Notes under the pieces: generated by a model
What the model was told of the DNA's origin: nothing
Database searches by the model: none
The model's input: only the letters and a program-made list of their open reading frames with translations
DNA from: Streptomyces alboflavus
GTDB taxonomy: Bacteria > Actinomycetota > Actinomycetes > Streptomycetales > Streptomycetaceae
DNA: 64,000 bases
Assembly (NCBI RefSeq): GCF_000716675.1
Contig: NZ_JNXT01000026.1
Location: 33,960 to 97,959 of the forward strand
Reading direction: 5' to 3'
Shown here: positions 25,663-33,557 of the stretch, piece after piece
Layout: each line of letters opens with the position of its first letter
Position numbering within the stretch: position 1 is the stretch's first letter
Position numbers and translations under genes: made by a program

Positions 25663-26016
25663 GGTTTCCCCAGGGTGTGCGTGTCGGTACGGATCCGTGG
25701 GGGCAGGCCGGACGGCCCGCACCCAGAGATCAGAATCGGCCGCGCGCAGCCCGCACTTGCGGCTGTGACCGACAAACACCCTGTTTGGGTGAGCCGGGGG
25801 CGTTACGTCACGTCGTGACCGCCGAGCGGCCCGCGCGCGGTGCCCCTTACTCGTCCCCTTACTCGTCCTCGGCCTCGATGCCTGGCCCTTCGGTCACCCA
25901 CTGCCGAGCGGCGGCCAGGTCGGGCGCCGTGCCCGCCATCTCGTAGGCGAAGCCGTTCCACGCGATCAGGGCCCGGAGATGACTCCAGGTGGTGTTGCGG
26001 AGGGACAGACTTGATC
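25663..26016. other. intergenic region with direct repeat and gene remnant
   Basis: This 354-bp stretch has no intact gene. It holds the left copy of the 29-bp repeat (25816-25844). On the minus strand it also holds a 50-codon open remnant (25859-26014) ending ...E-A-E-D-E-stop, with a plausible protein-like helix (W-N-G-F-A-Y-E-M-A-G-T-A-P-D-L-A). The remnant is cut by an in-frame TGA at its 5' side. The 25803-25815 bases supply a stop for the original C-terminus of the helix-turn-helix gene now at 28743. Confidence 0.5.
25816..25844. repeat. 29-bp direct repeat, left copy (candidate attachment or duplication site)
   Basis: It matches 28757-28785 at 27 of 29 positions, same orientation; the shared core is TGACCGCCGAGCGGCCCGC. 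Read on the minus strand, both copies encode the same peptide R-A-G-R-S-A-V in frame. Here the peptide ends naturally (T-T-stop). In the right copy it continues with unrelated residues. Confidence 0.65.
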
Positions 26017-26418
26017 ATGTCTTCGGAGCGACCATGGGGTATGACGAGCTGGCGTAAGGCGTGTCTGGTGGTCCTCGCAGTCGTGGGTGTCGCGGCGGCA
26101 GTGGGGTTGGTCGTGGTGCTTTTGGCCGCCGATCTCAACACGGCCGCCGCGGCGGCCAGCGTGGTGGGTGCGGTGGTGGGTGTCGTGGCGACCTGGGTGG
26201 CGGTGGCGGCGTTGCTGCGTTCTTCGTCGACATCGGCGACGGTCCAGGCGGACGGTGGGTCGAACGCGGCGGGCCGCGACATGCGCAGCCCGCGGGCTCG
26301 TGACACCGGGGTGGGCTCCGCGCCTCCGCCCACTCCGAGGCCGGGGGTGTCCGCATCGGGCGGGTCGAACGCGGCGGGCCAGGACATGGAGGACCCGACC
26401 GCACACCGCGGCCTGTGA
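26017..26418 (+). CDS. small two-helix membrane protein with duplicated C-terminal SNAAG motif
   Basis: A 133-residue protein with two hydrophobic helices (about 14-38 and 44-67) and a soluble Pro/Ser/Gly tail. The tail carries two copies of a motif V-x-A-x-x-G-S-N-A-A-G-x-D-x-x-x-P (residues 76-92 and 111-127). The same motif occurs once at the N-terminus of the adjacent NB-ARC/TPR protein (22-38). The stop overlaps that gene's GTG (GTGA). It could be the membrane effector or anchor of a signalling pair (inference). Start: ATG 26017 behind GGAGGG; ATG 26041 is also possible. Confidence 0.65.
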   Translation: MSSERPWGMTSWRKACLVVLAVVGVAAAVGLVVVLLAADLNTAAAAASVVGAVVGVVATWVAVAALLRSSSTSATVQADGGSNAAGRDMRSPRARDTGVGSAPPPTPRPGVSASGGSNAAGQDMEDPTAHRGL

Positions 26419-28403
26419 CCCCCTGGCAGCGCCGCAAGCGGCCTGTCGAAGCCGACATCCTCTCCACGGCGGCGGGCGTCTCGGCGACCTCGGGGTCCAA
26501 TGCCGCCGGGCGAGACCTGGTCAACCCCGTAGCCGTCCACGCCGCGTACGCGCTGCCGCCGGAGGCGTATGCGCCGATCCCCGACAGCGCTGCGGCGGGC
26601 GGGGTGTCGAACATCGGGACCGGCCTGTTTGTCGGCCGCGTCGACGAACTGGAGGCGCTGGAGGCGGCGTTCGCCCGGCCCGGCGAGGTCGTCGTGCACG
26701 CGGTGCACGGGCTGGGGGGAGCAGGCAAGTCGGCGCTCGCCGCGCGCTGGGCGGCCCGTCGGCCCGAGAAGGTGCGGTGGTGGATCACCGCCGACACCGA
26801 GACCGCGGTCAACGCGGGGCTGGCCTCGCTGGCGCGAGCCCTGTGGCCCGGACTGGCCGGGCTGCCCGCCGAGTTGCAGACCGAACGCGCGCTGGCCTGG
26901 CTCGCCGGCCATGATGGATGGCTGCTCGTGCTGGACAACGTCGAGGACCCCCGGCACATCCGCCCACTCCTGGACCGCGTGCCGGGCGGCCGGGTGCTGG
27001 TCACCACCCGCCGCGCGACCGGCTGGCACCACCAGGCCACCACGATCCGCCTCGGCGTGTTCGACCCGGCCGAAGCCGTCGACCTGTTCACCCGCATCCT
27101 CACCCACCCGGGCCCCCGCGACACCGACGGCGCCGCAGCCGTGTGCGAGGAACTCGGGCACCTGGCCCTGGCCGTGGAGCAGGCCGCCGCGTACTGCGCC
27201 GAGACCGGCACAAGCCCCCGCGACTACCTGGACATGCTGGCCCGGTGGCCCGCCACCATGTTCGCCGCCGGTACCGAGGGCGGCGACTCCGAACGCACCA
27301 TCGCCCGCATCTGGCACCTCACGCTCAACCACCTGACCGACACCCCACTGGCCGGTGACGTCCTGCGGATCCTGGCCTGGTATGCCCCCGACAACATCCC
27401 CCGCACCCTGCTCCACGGCCTCGCCGAACCACCCCAGCTCGCCACCGCGGTCGGCAAGCTCGTCGCCTACAACATGATCACCGACAACCACGACGGCACC
27501 CTGTCCATCCACCGCCTCCTCCAGGCCCTCGCCCGCACCCCCGACCCCGACGACCCCCACCGCCTCCCCGAAGCCGTCGACCAAGCCCGCGACCAGGCCG
27601 CCGCACTCCTCGCGTACACCTTCCCTGCCGACAGCAAACAGCCCGAAACCTGGCCCCAGTGCAGGGCCCTCCTCCCACACACCGACGCCCTCACCCGCCA
27701 CCACACCCCCGACCACGACACCACCCACACCGCCTACGCCCTCGACCGCGCCGCCGCCTACCGGATCGGCCAGGGCGCACTCGCCCTGGCCATCCACGCC
27801 CTCCAACGCGCCCTCACCACCCACGAACGGCTGCTGGGCGGCGATCACCCCAGTACGCTGACTTCGCGCAACAACCTGGCGTACGCATACGAGTCGGCGG
27901 GGGATCTGGGCCGGGCAATCCCGCTCTACGAACACGCGATGGCGGACTACGAGCGGGTCTTGGGCGGCGATCACCCCAGTACGCTGACTTCGCGGAACAA
28001 CCTCGCGTACGCATACGGGTCGGCGGGGGATCTGGGCCGGGCGATCCCGCTGTACGAGCGGACCCTGGCGGAGCGGGAGCGGGTCTTGGGCGGCGATCAC
28101 CCCAGTACGCTGACTTCGCGGAACAACCTCGCGTACGCATACAAGTCGGCGGGGGATCTGGGCCGGGCAATCCCGCTGTACGAACGCACCCTGGCGGACT
28201 GCGAGCGAGTCTTGGGCGGCGATCACCCCGACACGCTGGCCTCGCGCAACAACCTCGCGTACGCATACGAGTCGGCGGGGGATCTGGGCCGGGCAATCCC
28301 GCTCTACGAACGCACCCTGGCGGACTGCGAGCGAGTGCTGAGCCCGAAGCATCCAATGATTGCGGTGGTGCGTGTGAACCTGGAACTGGCGCGGTCCGCA
28401 TAG
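26415..28403 (+). CDS. NB-ARC/TPR STAND ATPase (NLR-like)
   Basis: A 662-residue protein. After an N-terminal motif shared with the upstream membrane protein, it has an NB-ARC-type ATPase core: L-F-V-G-R at 71-75, P-loop G-L-G-G-A-G-K-S (99-106), Walker B L-L-V-L-D-N, R-V-L-V-T-T-R-R sensor, and a C-terminal S-I-H-R-L-L-Q winged-helix segment. The C-terminal sensor is a TPR array of four near-identical 42-residue units plus a degenerate fifth (from residue 471). STAND proteins of this form are immune receptors or transcription switches. There is no catalytic effector domain of its own, so output probably goes through the membrane protein. Confidence 0.85.
   Translation: MTPWQRRKRPVEADILSTAAGVSATSGSNAAGRDLVNPVAVHAAYALPPEAYAPIPDSAAAGGVSNIGTGLFVGRVDELEALEAAFARPGEVVVHAVHGLGGAGKSALAARWAARRPEKVRWWITADTETAVNAGLASLARALWPGLAGLPAELQTERALAWLAGHDGWLLVLDNVEDPRHIRPLLDRVPGGRVLVTTRRATGWHHQATTIRLGVFDPAEAVDLFTRILTHPGPRDTDGAAAVCEELGHLALAVEQAAAYCAETGTSPRDYLDMLARWPATMFAAGTEGGDSERTIARIWHLTLNHLTDTPLAGDVLRILAWYAPDNIPRTLLHGLAEPPQLATAVGKLVAYNMITDNHDGTLSIHRLLQALARTPDPDDPHRLPEAVDQARDQAAALLAYTFPADSKQPETWPQCRALLPHTDALTRHHTPDHDTTHTAYALDRAAAYRIGQGALALAIHALQRALTTHERLLGGDHPSTLTSRNNLAYAYESAGDLGRAIPLYEHAMADYERVLGGDHPSTLTSRNNLAYAYGSAGDLGRAIPLYERTLAERERVLGGDHPSTLTSRNNLAYAYKSAGDLGRAIPLYERTLADCERVLGGDHPDTLASRNNLAYAYESAGDLGRAIPLYERTLADCERVLSPKHPMIAVVRVNLELARSA
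27825..28328 (+). repeat. four 126-bp coding tandem repeats (TPR)
   Basis: Units at 27825-27950, 27951-28076, 28077-28202 and 28203-28328 are almost identical at DNA level (core G-G-D-H-P-S-T-L-T-S-R-N-N-L-A-Y-A-Y). Each encodes one 42-residue TPR of the kinesin-light-chain/TPR_12 type. Identity beyond codon constraint points to recent unit duplication or gene conversion. Confidence 0.85.
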
Positions 28404-28742
28404 CGGGTGTGGCGCCCTCCGTTGGCCGAGCCAGGATGTTGGCGTGGGTGGACCGGGCGATGCAGCAACCGGAGGCAGGCGGACGGCATTTGGTCGCCAC
28501 CTCCGGTCGCCGCAGCGGATCACCAGTCACCTGGGCCGCGACCTCGTCGTCCTGGGCGAGCGCGTTGCGCACCGGGCTGAACTTCAGCCCGATGTCCTCG
28601 GCCAGCTCCGTACCACTTCGCCAGCGACGAACCCCGGCTTCCTGCCCAGCAGCCTTCCTCCGGTGACAGATCCACGGCAGCCTAAGGCCAGAGCACCCCA
28701 CCACCACGGCCTCAATCAGCCCCAACAGCCCGCGCGCAAGGT
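28404..28742. other. gene-free stretch downstream of the NLR-like gene
   Basis: No intact gene. On the minus strand a protein-like remnant can be read (about 28500-28750: L-N-L-A-R-G-L-L-G-L-I-E-A-V-V-V-G-C, then a helical E-L-A-E-D-I-G-L-K-F-S-P-V-R-N-A-L-A-Q-D segment). It has no plausible start and runs into the helix-turn-helix gene's tail. I treat it as cassette-borne debris. The right copy of the 29-bp repeat lies just beyond it. Confidence 0.4.
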
Positions 28743-29651
28743 TCAGATATGGGCTCTGACCGCCGAGCGGCCCGCCCGCAGTGCCGCCCGCACCGTGGGC
28801 GCGCCCCGTGCCGCCGCACCCGCCCCGGCCCACCCGGCCCCCGCGCCGCTGCGGCCCGCCTCCGCCCGGTCCCTGCGGCACTCCCCGCACTGGTCCTCCC
28901 CGGCCACCGGCCGGAACAGCGTCGGCCGCCCGTGCGGCCCCGCGCACTCCCGTAGTGCGGCGACCTGTGGCTGTGCCGGGCGCGGTGGCACGGGGTCCCT
29001 GAGCAGGGAGCGGACCAGGCCGCCCGGCTTGTGGATCACCTGGTGTGCGCCCGGCAGGCCCCGCCGGATCTCGTCCCGTACGGCGTCGGGGCTGTGGCCG
29101 AGGGCCAGCCACTGCCCCGCGAGGTCGGTGAGCTGGGCCAGCATGCCGCGCGGCACGCGCAGGCGGGGGTCCAGGTCTGGCAGGCCCTCCACGATCAGGT
29201 CGGCCTGCGGCAAGTCGACGGCTGGCGGGGGAGGTTGGGGGGTGTTCTCCGGGGGTGTTGCGTCTGGATGACGGCCGACGGCCCGGTCGGTCGGCTGACC
29301 GACCGCCGGAAAGCGGTCACTCGGAGCGGAGTCCCGTAAGGCGGCGGCCTGCTCCGCGTCCAGCGGCACGTTCGAGAGGAGTTGGTAGGTGGCCCAGCGT
29401 CCCCGCTCGCGCTGCTCGCGCCACTCGTGGAGGTAGCCCTCGGCCTTCAGCTCCGCCTTGGCCGTCTTGAACCGGGTCCGCCCGATGCGTGCGCTGCGCG
29501 CGGTGTCGGAGAGGGGTTCGTCCGCCCCTTCGGGGAGGGAGAGCTGCCAGGTCAGAAGCCGGACCGCGTCCGAGTCGAGCCGAGGATGTCGGATGATCTC
29601 GTTCGGCGTCTGAGAGAAGAAACGCACGGGGGCGATAACATGGCGATGCAT
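28743..29651 (-). CDS. helix-turn-helix protein, replication-initiator-like, with altered C-terminus
   Basis: A 302-residue protein of a type common in Streptomyces. The N-terminal winged helix (about 1-95) has F-F-S-Q-T-P-N-E-I-I-R-H-P, L-L-T-W-Q-L-S-L-P and the recognition segment I-G-R-T-R-F-K-T-A-K-A-E-L. A Pro-rich linker follows, then a C-terminal region with C-G-E-C. ATG 29651 has GGGAG upstream. The last residues follow R-A-G-R-S-A-V with R-A-H-I-stop, while the 29-bp repeat at 25816 preserves R-A-G-R-S-A-V-T-T-stop. An insertion seems to have replaced the original end. Confidence 0.7.
   Translation of the reverse strand: MHRHVIAPVRFFSQTPNEIIRHPRLDSDAVRLLTWQLSLPEGADEPLSDTARSARIGRTRFKTAKAELKAEGYLHEWREQRERGRWATYQLLSNVPLDAEQAAALRDSAPSDRFPAVGQPTDRAVGRHPDATPPENTPQPPPPAVDLPQADLIVEGLPDLDPRLRVPRGMLAQLTDLAGQWLALGHSPDAVRDEIRRGLPGAHQVIHKPGGLVRSLLRDPVPPRPAQPQVAALRECAGPHGRPTLFRPVAGEDQCGECRRDRAEAGRSGAGAGWAGAGAAARGAPTVRAALRAGRSAVRAHI
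28757..28785. repeat. 29-bp direct repeat, right copy, inside the HTH gene 3' end
   Basis: Partner of 25816-25844 with two mismatches. The two copies bracket about 2.9 kb holding the membrane protein/NLR pair and debris on both sides. Confidence 0.65.
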
Positions 29652-29781
29652 TTTCGGTGCTCCCATAGCAGGCACTGGAAGTGAAGGCCCTCGCCGCTGG
29701 TTGCAGCCAGCACGGGGGCCGTTTAGTTGTGGTTACGGTACATCAAGTCGCGTGCACGGAACGTCACTTCACGGTGCGGGG

Positions 29782-30348
29782 TCACAGCAGCCGGTCGACC
29801 AGCCCGTCGACGTACTCCGGGGTGAGCGGGCTCATGCCGAAGAGCACGCGGATGTACATGGGGGCCAAGACGTGGTCGAGGACGTCGAGCGCGTCGGGTG
29901 CGGGCTCGCCCCGTTCGCGGGCGCGGTCGAGCATCGACTGGAGCTGGCGGGTGCGTTCGGCGCGGAGGTCGTAGCCCGCCTTCAGGCCCTGCTTGCCGCT
30001 GCTCGACAGGGCTACGGCCAGGTGCAGCACCGCGGGGCCGTCGGGGCCGGTGATCTCGCGGGCCACCTGGGCCGCGTACGTACGCAGGTCACCGTCCAGG
30101 CTCCCGGTGTCGGGCATCGGTGACCGCGTGTTGAGGCGGGTGAGCGCCACGTCGGTGAGCAGGGCCTCCAGGTTGCCCCACCGGCGGTAGATGCTGCTGT
30201 CGGCCACCCCCGCGCGGGCCGCGACCTCGCCGACGGTGAAGTTGCCGTAGCCGCGCTCGCTGATCAGGTCCGTTACGGCCTGGTGCACCTCCGCCGCGAC
30301 ACGGGCGCTGCGCCCGCCGGGCCGCCGGGCTCGCTCTCGATCACTCAT
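29782..30348 (-). CDS. TetR-family repressor of the adjacent drug exporter
   Basis: A 188-residue TetR protein with an N-terminal helix-turn-helix (G-N-F-T-V-G-E-V-A-A-R-A-G-V-A-D-S-S-I-Y-R-R-W) and a TetR_C-like helical domain. It diverges from a DHA2 exporter. Two inverted repeats with the same TAACGCA/TGCGTTA half sites fill the gap, making this a textbook exporter/repressor pair. Confidence 0.9.
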   Translation of the reverse strand: MSDRERARRPGGRSARVAAEVHQAVTDLISERGYGNFTVGEVAARAGVADSSIYRRWGNLEALLTDVALTRLNTRSPMPDTGSLDGDLRTYAAQVAREITGPDGPAVLHLAVALSSSGKQGLKAGYDLRAERTRQLQSMLDRARERGEPAPDALDVLDHVLAPMYIRVLFGMSPLTPEYVDGLVDRLL

Positions 30349-30358
30349 GCCCCCACCT

Positions 30359-30432
30359 TAACGCAGGTCGCACTTGCGTTTATGGGGGGACTCTCCTTAC
30401 AGTCGCCTAACGCAGTCGTCGGCTGCGTTAGG
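30359..30432. promoter_or_regulatory. paired TetR operators and exporter promoter
   Basis: Site 1 has AACGCA (30360-30365) and TGCGTT (30375-30380). Site 2 is a perfect 10-bp inverted repeat CCTAACGCAG (30406-30415) / CTGCGTTAGG (30423-30432). A promoter TTGCGT (30374-30379) - 18 bp - TACAGT (30398-30403) reads toward the exporter. Site 1 covers the -35 box and site 2 the expected transcription start. Confidence 0.7.
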
Positions 30433-30473
30433 GCGTTTGCCCGTAGACGGACCCGTAGACGGAGAGGAATCCC

Positions 30474-31928
30474 ATGGCTGCATCGCACGCGGGGGCCGCA
30501 GGCAGGGGGCGGTCGAACCGGGCCGTGCTGCTCACGGTGACCTGCCTGGGCCAATTCATGGTCCTGCTGGACAACACGATCGTCGGGGCGGCGCTGCCCG
30601 ACATGCAGCACCGGCTGCACACGGAGCTGACCGGTCTGCAGTGGATCGTCGACGCGTACGTCCTGCTGGTCGCCATGCTGCTGCTGTCCGGTGGGATCTT
30701 CGCCGACCGGTTCGGCCGCAAGCGGGTGTATCTGACCGGTGTGGTGGTGTTCACCGCCGCGTCGGTGCTGTGCGCCCTCGCGCCCTCGCTCGGCTGGCTG
30801 ATCGGCGGCCGGGTCCTCCAGGGCATCGGCGCCGCCGCGCTGAGCCCCGCCTCACTGGCCCTGCTCGTCGCCGCCTACCCCGTGCCGCAGGAACGGGTCA
30901 AGGCGATCGGCCTGTGGGCCGGATTCAGCGGAATCGGCCTGGCCGCAGGGCCCGTTGCGGGCGGCGTGCTGACGGACGCCTTCGGCTGGCCCGCCATCTT
31001 CCTCGTCAATCTGCCCATCGGCGCTGTCCTGTTGGTGCTCGGCCTGCGCCACCTCGGCGAGTCCCGCAATCCGGGCGCCCCCGCCATCGACATCCCCGGG
31101 ACGGTGCTGTCCGTCCTCGGAGTGGGGGCGCTGACCTACGGCCTGATCGAGGGCGGCGCCCGTGGCTGGACGGAGCCGGTGATCCTGGGCAGCTTCGCCG
31201 CCGGGGCGGTCCTCCTCGCCGCCTTCGTCGCCGTCGAGGCGCGGCGCTCCGCGCCGATGCTGCCGCTGGGGCTGTTCCGGCAGCGGCTGTTCACCGTGTC
31301 GAACACCGCCATGGTCGTGGTCGGGTTCGCGCTCATGGGTTCGTCGTTCTTCTTCTCCCAGTTCTTCGTGTACGTCCAGGGCAGCTCGATCCTGCGCGCG
31401 GGCCTGCAGACGCTGCCCGTCTCCCTCGCCATGGTGATCGTCAGCCCGTACGCGGGTCGGCTCGCCGCCCGGTACGGCTTTCGCGTCGTCGTCACCGTCG
31501 GCCTGGCCCTGGCCGGGCTCGGCCTTCTCGCGCTCGGCATGGTCCACGCCGACACCGGCTACGGGAACGTGTGGTGGCGCCTCGCGGTCATCGGCACCGG
31601 CTTCGCCCTGACCCTGTCCCCGCTGACGGGAGCCGCCATCCAGGCCGTCAGCCCGCAGGAGGGCGGGCTCGCCTCCGGCGTCAGCAGCACGACTCGGCAG
31701 ATCGGGGCGGTGCTTGGCGTGGCCGTCCTCGGCGCCGTCGTCCGCGCCCGGCAGTCCGGCGGGGCCTCGTTCGAGACCGGCCTCAACAGTGCCTTCGTTA
31801 CGGCGGGTGTCATCACGTTGGCCACTGCGGTGTTCACCGGCCTGTGGCTGGCCAAGTCCAAGCCTGCGGAGGGCTCCGCCCCGGCGCAGCGTTCCGCCGA
31901 GCCGGACGCGGTCGCTACTCGGCGGTGA
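30474..31928 (+). CDS. DHA2-family (EmrB/QacA-like) MFS drug exporter
   Basis: A 484-residue protein with 14 predicted membrane segments. Motif D1 appears as L-D-N-T-I-V-G-A-A-L-P, motif A as G-G-I-F-A-D-R-F-G-R-K-R, and motif C as G-x-x-x-G-P-x-x-G-G in TM5. It is a proton-driven antiporter for toxic organics. The ATG follows GAGAGGAA. The last 14 bp overlap the convergent DUF397 gene. Confidence 0.9.
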   Translation: MAASHAGAAGRGRSNRAVLLTVTCLGQFMVLLDNTIVGAALPDMQHRLHTELTGLQWIVDAYVLLVAMLLLSGGIFADRFGRKRVYLTGVVVFTAASVLCALAPSLGWLIGGRVLQGIGAAALSPASLALLVAAYPVPQERVKAIGLWAGFSGIGLAAGPVAGGVLTDAFGWPAIFLVNLPIGAVLLVLGLRHLGESRNPGAPAIDIPGTVLSVLGVGALTYGLIEGGARGWTEPVILGSFAAGAVLLAAFVAVEARRSAPMLPLGLFRQRLFTVSNTAMVVVGFALMGSSFFFSQFFVYVQGSSILRAGLQTLPVSLAMVIVSPYAGRLAARYGFRVVVTVGLALAGLGLLALGMVHADTGYGNVWWRLAVIGTGFALTLSPLTGAAIQAVSPQEGGLASGVSSTTRQIGAVLGVAVLGAVVRARQSGGASFETGLNSAFVTAGVITLATAVFTGLWLAKSKPAEGSAPAQRSAEPDAVATRR

Positions 31929-32142
31929 GGTGTATGAAGTCCGCCCAGGCGGCGGGGGTGAGGGTGAGGCGGGGGCCGTCGGGGTTCTTGGAGTCGCGGA
32001 TGAGGATGGCTTCTAGGGTGGCGGCGACTTCAACACACTCGGGCTCGTCGGCGGTGCTGTGAGTGCTCTTGCGCCAGGCCACTTCGACGCACTCGGGGCC
32101 GTCGGCCGTGCTGTAGCTGCTCTTGACCCACTCCAGTGTCAT
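31915..32142 (-). CDS. DUF397 protein with duplicated head motif
   Basis: A 75-residue DUF397 protein, usual partner of Streptomyces XRE/DUF5753 regulators. The W-x-K-S-S-Y-S-T-A-D-G-P-E-C-V-E-V-A segment is present twice in tandem (about 5-22 and 23-40) before the I-L-I-R-D-S-K-N-P-D-G-P tail, whereas the family normally has one copy. Its start overlaps the XRE gene's stop (ATGA at 32139-32142). Confidence 0.88.
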   Translation of the reverse strand: MTLEWVKSSYSTADGPECVEVAWRKSTHSTADEPECVEVAATLEAILIRDSKNPDGPRLTLTPAAWADFIHLTAE

Positions 32143-33002
32143 GCCTTTCCCCGCAATTCCTCGATGAAGTCCAGCGACTCCCGGGGGCCGAGAGCCTGAG
32201 CCCGGATCATGCCATGGCGCATTTCGAGGATCTGGAGCTCTCGCGGATCCGTGATCACTCGGCTGATGAGCTGGACTTCGAGGTGTCCGAACGTGGTTCC
32301 GCTCTTGAGCTTGAACAGGGTGAGCGGTCCGCCGAGCCCGGCGTTCTCCTCGCGGTCCAGCGGCAGGACCTGAATGGTCACGTTCCGCAACTGCCCTACC
32401 TCCAACAGATGTTCGAGCTGCCTGCGCATCACCAGTCTGCCCCCATTGGCGCGGCGCAATGTCGACTCGCACTGCACGAAGCCGAAAACAGGCAGCCCTG
32501 ACGCGTCGTCGACGATGCCCTGCCGCGACATGCGACCGGCTACGCGCCGCTCCACTTCCTCCTCCGGGAAGGGCGGTTGCCGGTTCCGGACCTCGGCCTC
32601 GGCGTACTCCTTGGTCTGCAACAGCCCGTGGATCACGGAGTTGTTGTACGTACACAGCTCAAGCGCCTGCGCCTCAAGCTTGGCCAAGTCCCGCACCTTC
32701 TTCGGGTACCTGACCTTCTCCGCGTCGGGCTTCAGGCCCTTGAGGTGACCGCCCGCCTTCAAGACCTCATCGGCCCGGTCCAGGAACTCCGGCCTGGGAA
32801 TCCGCGCCCCGCGCTCCACCTTGTGGATCAGGTTCTCCCCGTACCCCATCAGCTCCCCGAACTGCACCACCCGCAGCCCGGCGGCCTCCCGCCAGAACTT
32901 GATCTGGCGCCCGATGAGTTCCGCGACCACGCTGGACTCGTCATCGGAGTCGACCTCCCAACCGACCTCGTCCATACCCTCGTTGCCCTCGTTGTCGTCC
33001 AA
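32139..33002 (-). CDS. XRE-family helix-turn-helix regulator (DUF5753)
   Basis: A 287-residue protein. The acidic N-terminus is followed by an HTH (about 30-85: F-W-R-E-A-A-G-L-R-V-V-Q-F-G-E-L-M-G-Y) and a DUF5753 domain with I-H-G-L-L-Q-T-K-E-Y-A, V-L-P-L-D and a final D-F-I-E-E-L. The TTG start (33002) is supported by GGGAGG five bases upstream. HTH, DUF397 and the divergent HATPase form the WhiJ/AbaA-like developmental cassette of Streptomyces. Confidence 0.88.
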   Translation of the reverse strand: MDDNEGNEGMDEVGWEVDSDDESSVVAELIGRQIKFWREAAGLRVVQFGELMGYGENLIHKVERGARIPRPEFLDRADEVLKAGGHLKGLKPDAEKVRYPKKVRDLAKLEAQALELCTYNNSVIHGLLQTKEYAEAEVRNRQPPFPEEEVERRVAGRMSRQGIVDDASGLPVFGFVQCESTLRRANGGRLVMRRQLEHLLEVGQLRNVTIQVLPLDREENAGLGGPLTLFKLKSGTTFGHLEVQLISRVITDPRELQILEMRHGMIRAQALGPRESLDFIEELRGKA

Positions 33003-33119
33003 GGTCGCCTCCCGGGGTCACGGGTACGTTCGGGACAGGTGGGGACACCCTCGTACAGCCACCGTACGTACAGGAATCGTCACTGTTCAGGCTAGGCGCC
33101 AGCCGCCACGCTGAGTTAC

Positions 33120-33557
33120 GTGAACCCAGAAATCACCCGAACCGTGCGTTCCGCCGCACGGCCAGTGCACCGCTTCCGCGCTCAGCTGCCCGCCACGTGG
33201 CGCGGGGCCCGCAGGGCAAGGCTGCTCGCGACCGAGCAACTGCAAGCATGGGGACTGCCGTTCGAGGAGGCGGCCCACATCCTCGCCGAGCTGGCGACGA
33301 ACGCGGCGGTGTACGGGCGCGTACCCGCGCGGGACTTCAGGATCGAGCTGACGGCGACGCCGGACGGCGTGCTGCGGATCGAGGTGGCGGACACGCGCGG
33401 TGACCGGCTGCCGGTCGTACGGGAGCCGGACGGGGAGGACGAGTCGGGCCGAGGGCTGATGATCGTGGCGGCGCTCGCGGACCGGTGGGGCGTGGAGCTG
33501 GGTCCGGAGCCGCTGAAGACGGTGTGGGCGGAGCTGGACGTCCGGGTCGTGTCTTAG
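33120..33557 (+). CDS. ATP-binding anti-sigma-like protein (HATPase_c_2)
   Basis: A 145-residue Bergerat-fold protein. The N-box is E-L-A-T-N-A-A (about 57-63), followed by I-E-V-A-D-T-R-G and a G-box E-S-G-R-G-L-M-I-V-A-A-L-A-D-R-W-G. This is the RsbW/SpoIIAB-like stand-alone ATPase typical of Streptomyces, in which the family binds sigma or anti-anti-sigma partners. It is divergent from the XRE/DUF397 pair and probably part of the same regulatory unit. Start is GTG. Confidence 0.88.
   Translation: MNPEITRTVRSAARPVHRFRAQLPATWRGARRARLLATEQLQAWGLPFEEAAHILAELATNAAVYGRVPARDFRIELTATPDGVLRIEVADTRGDRLPVVREPDGEDESGRGLMIVAALADRWGVELGPEPLKTVWAELDVRVVS

Noticed and set aside
27825..28328. CRISPR array
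   Set aside because: Repeats are contiguous 126-bp coding TPR units without spacers. The other tandem repeats in the window (7, 18, 19, 27, 36 bp) also lack spacers.
25803..28523. 906-codon minus-strand frame across the NLR gene
   Set aside because: Low-complexity translation without motifs; the plus strand has P-loop, TPR units and overlap coupling.
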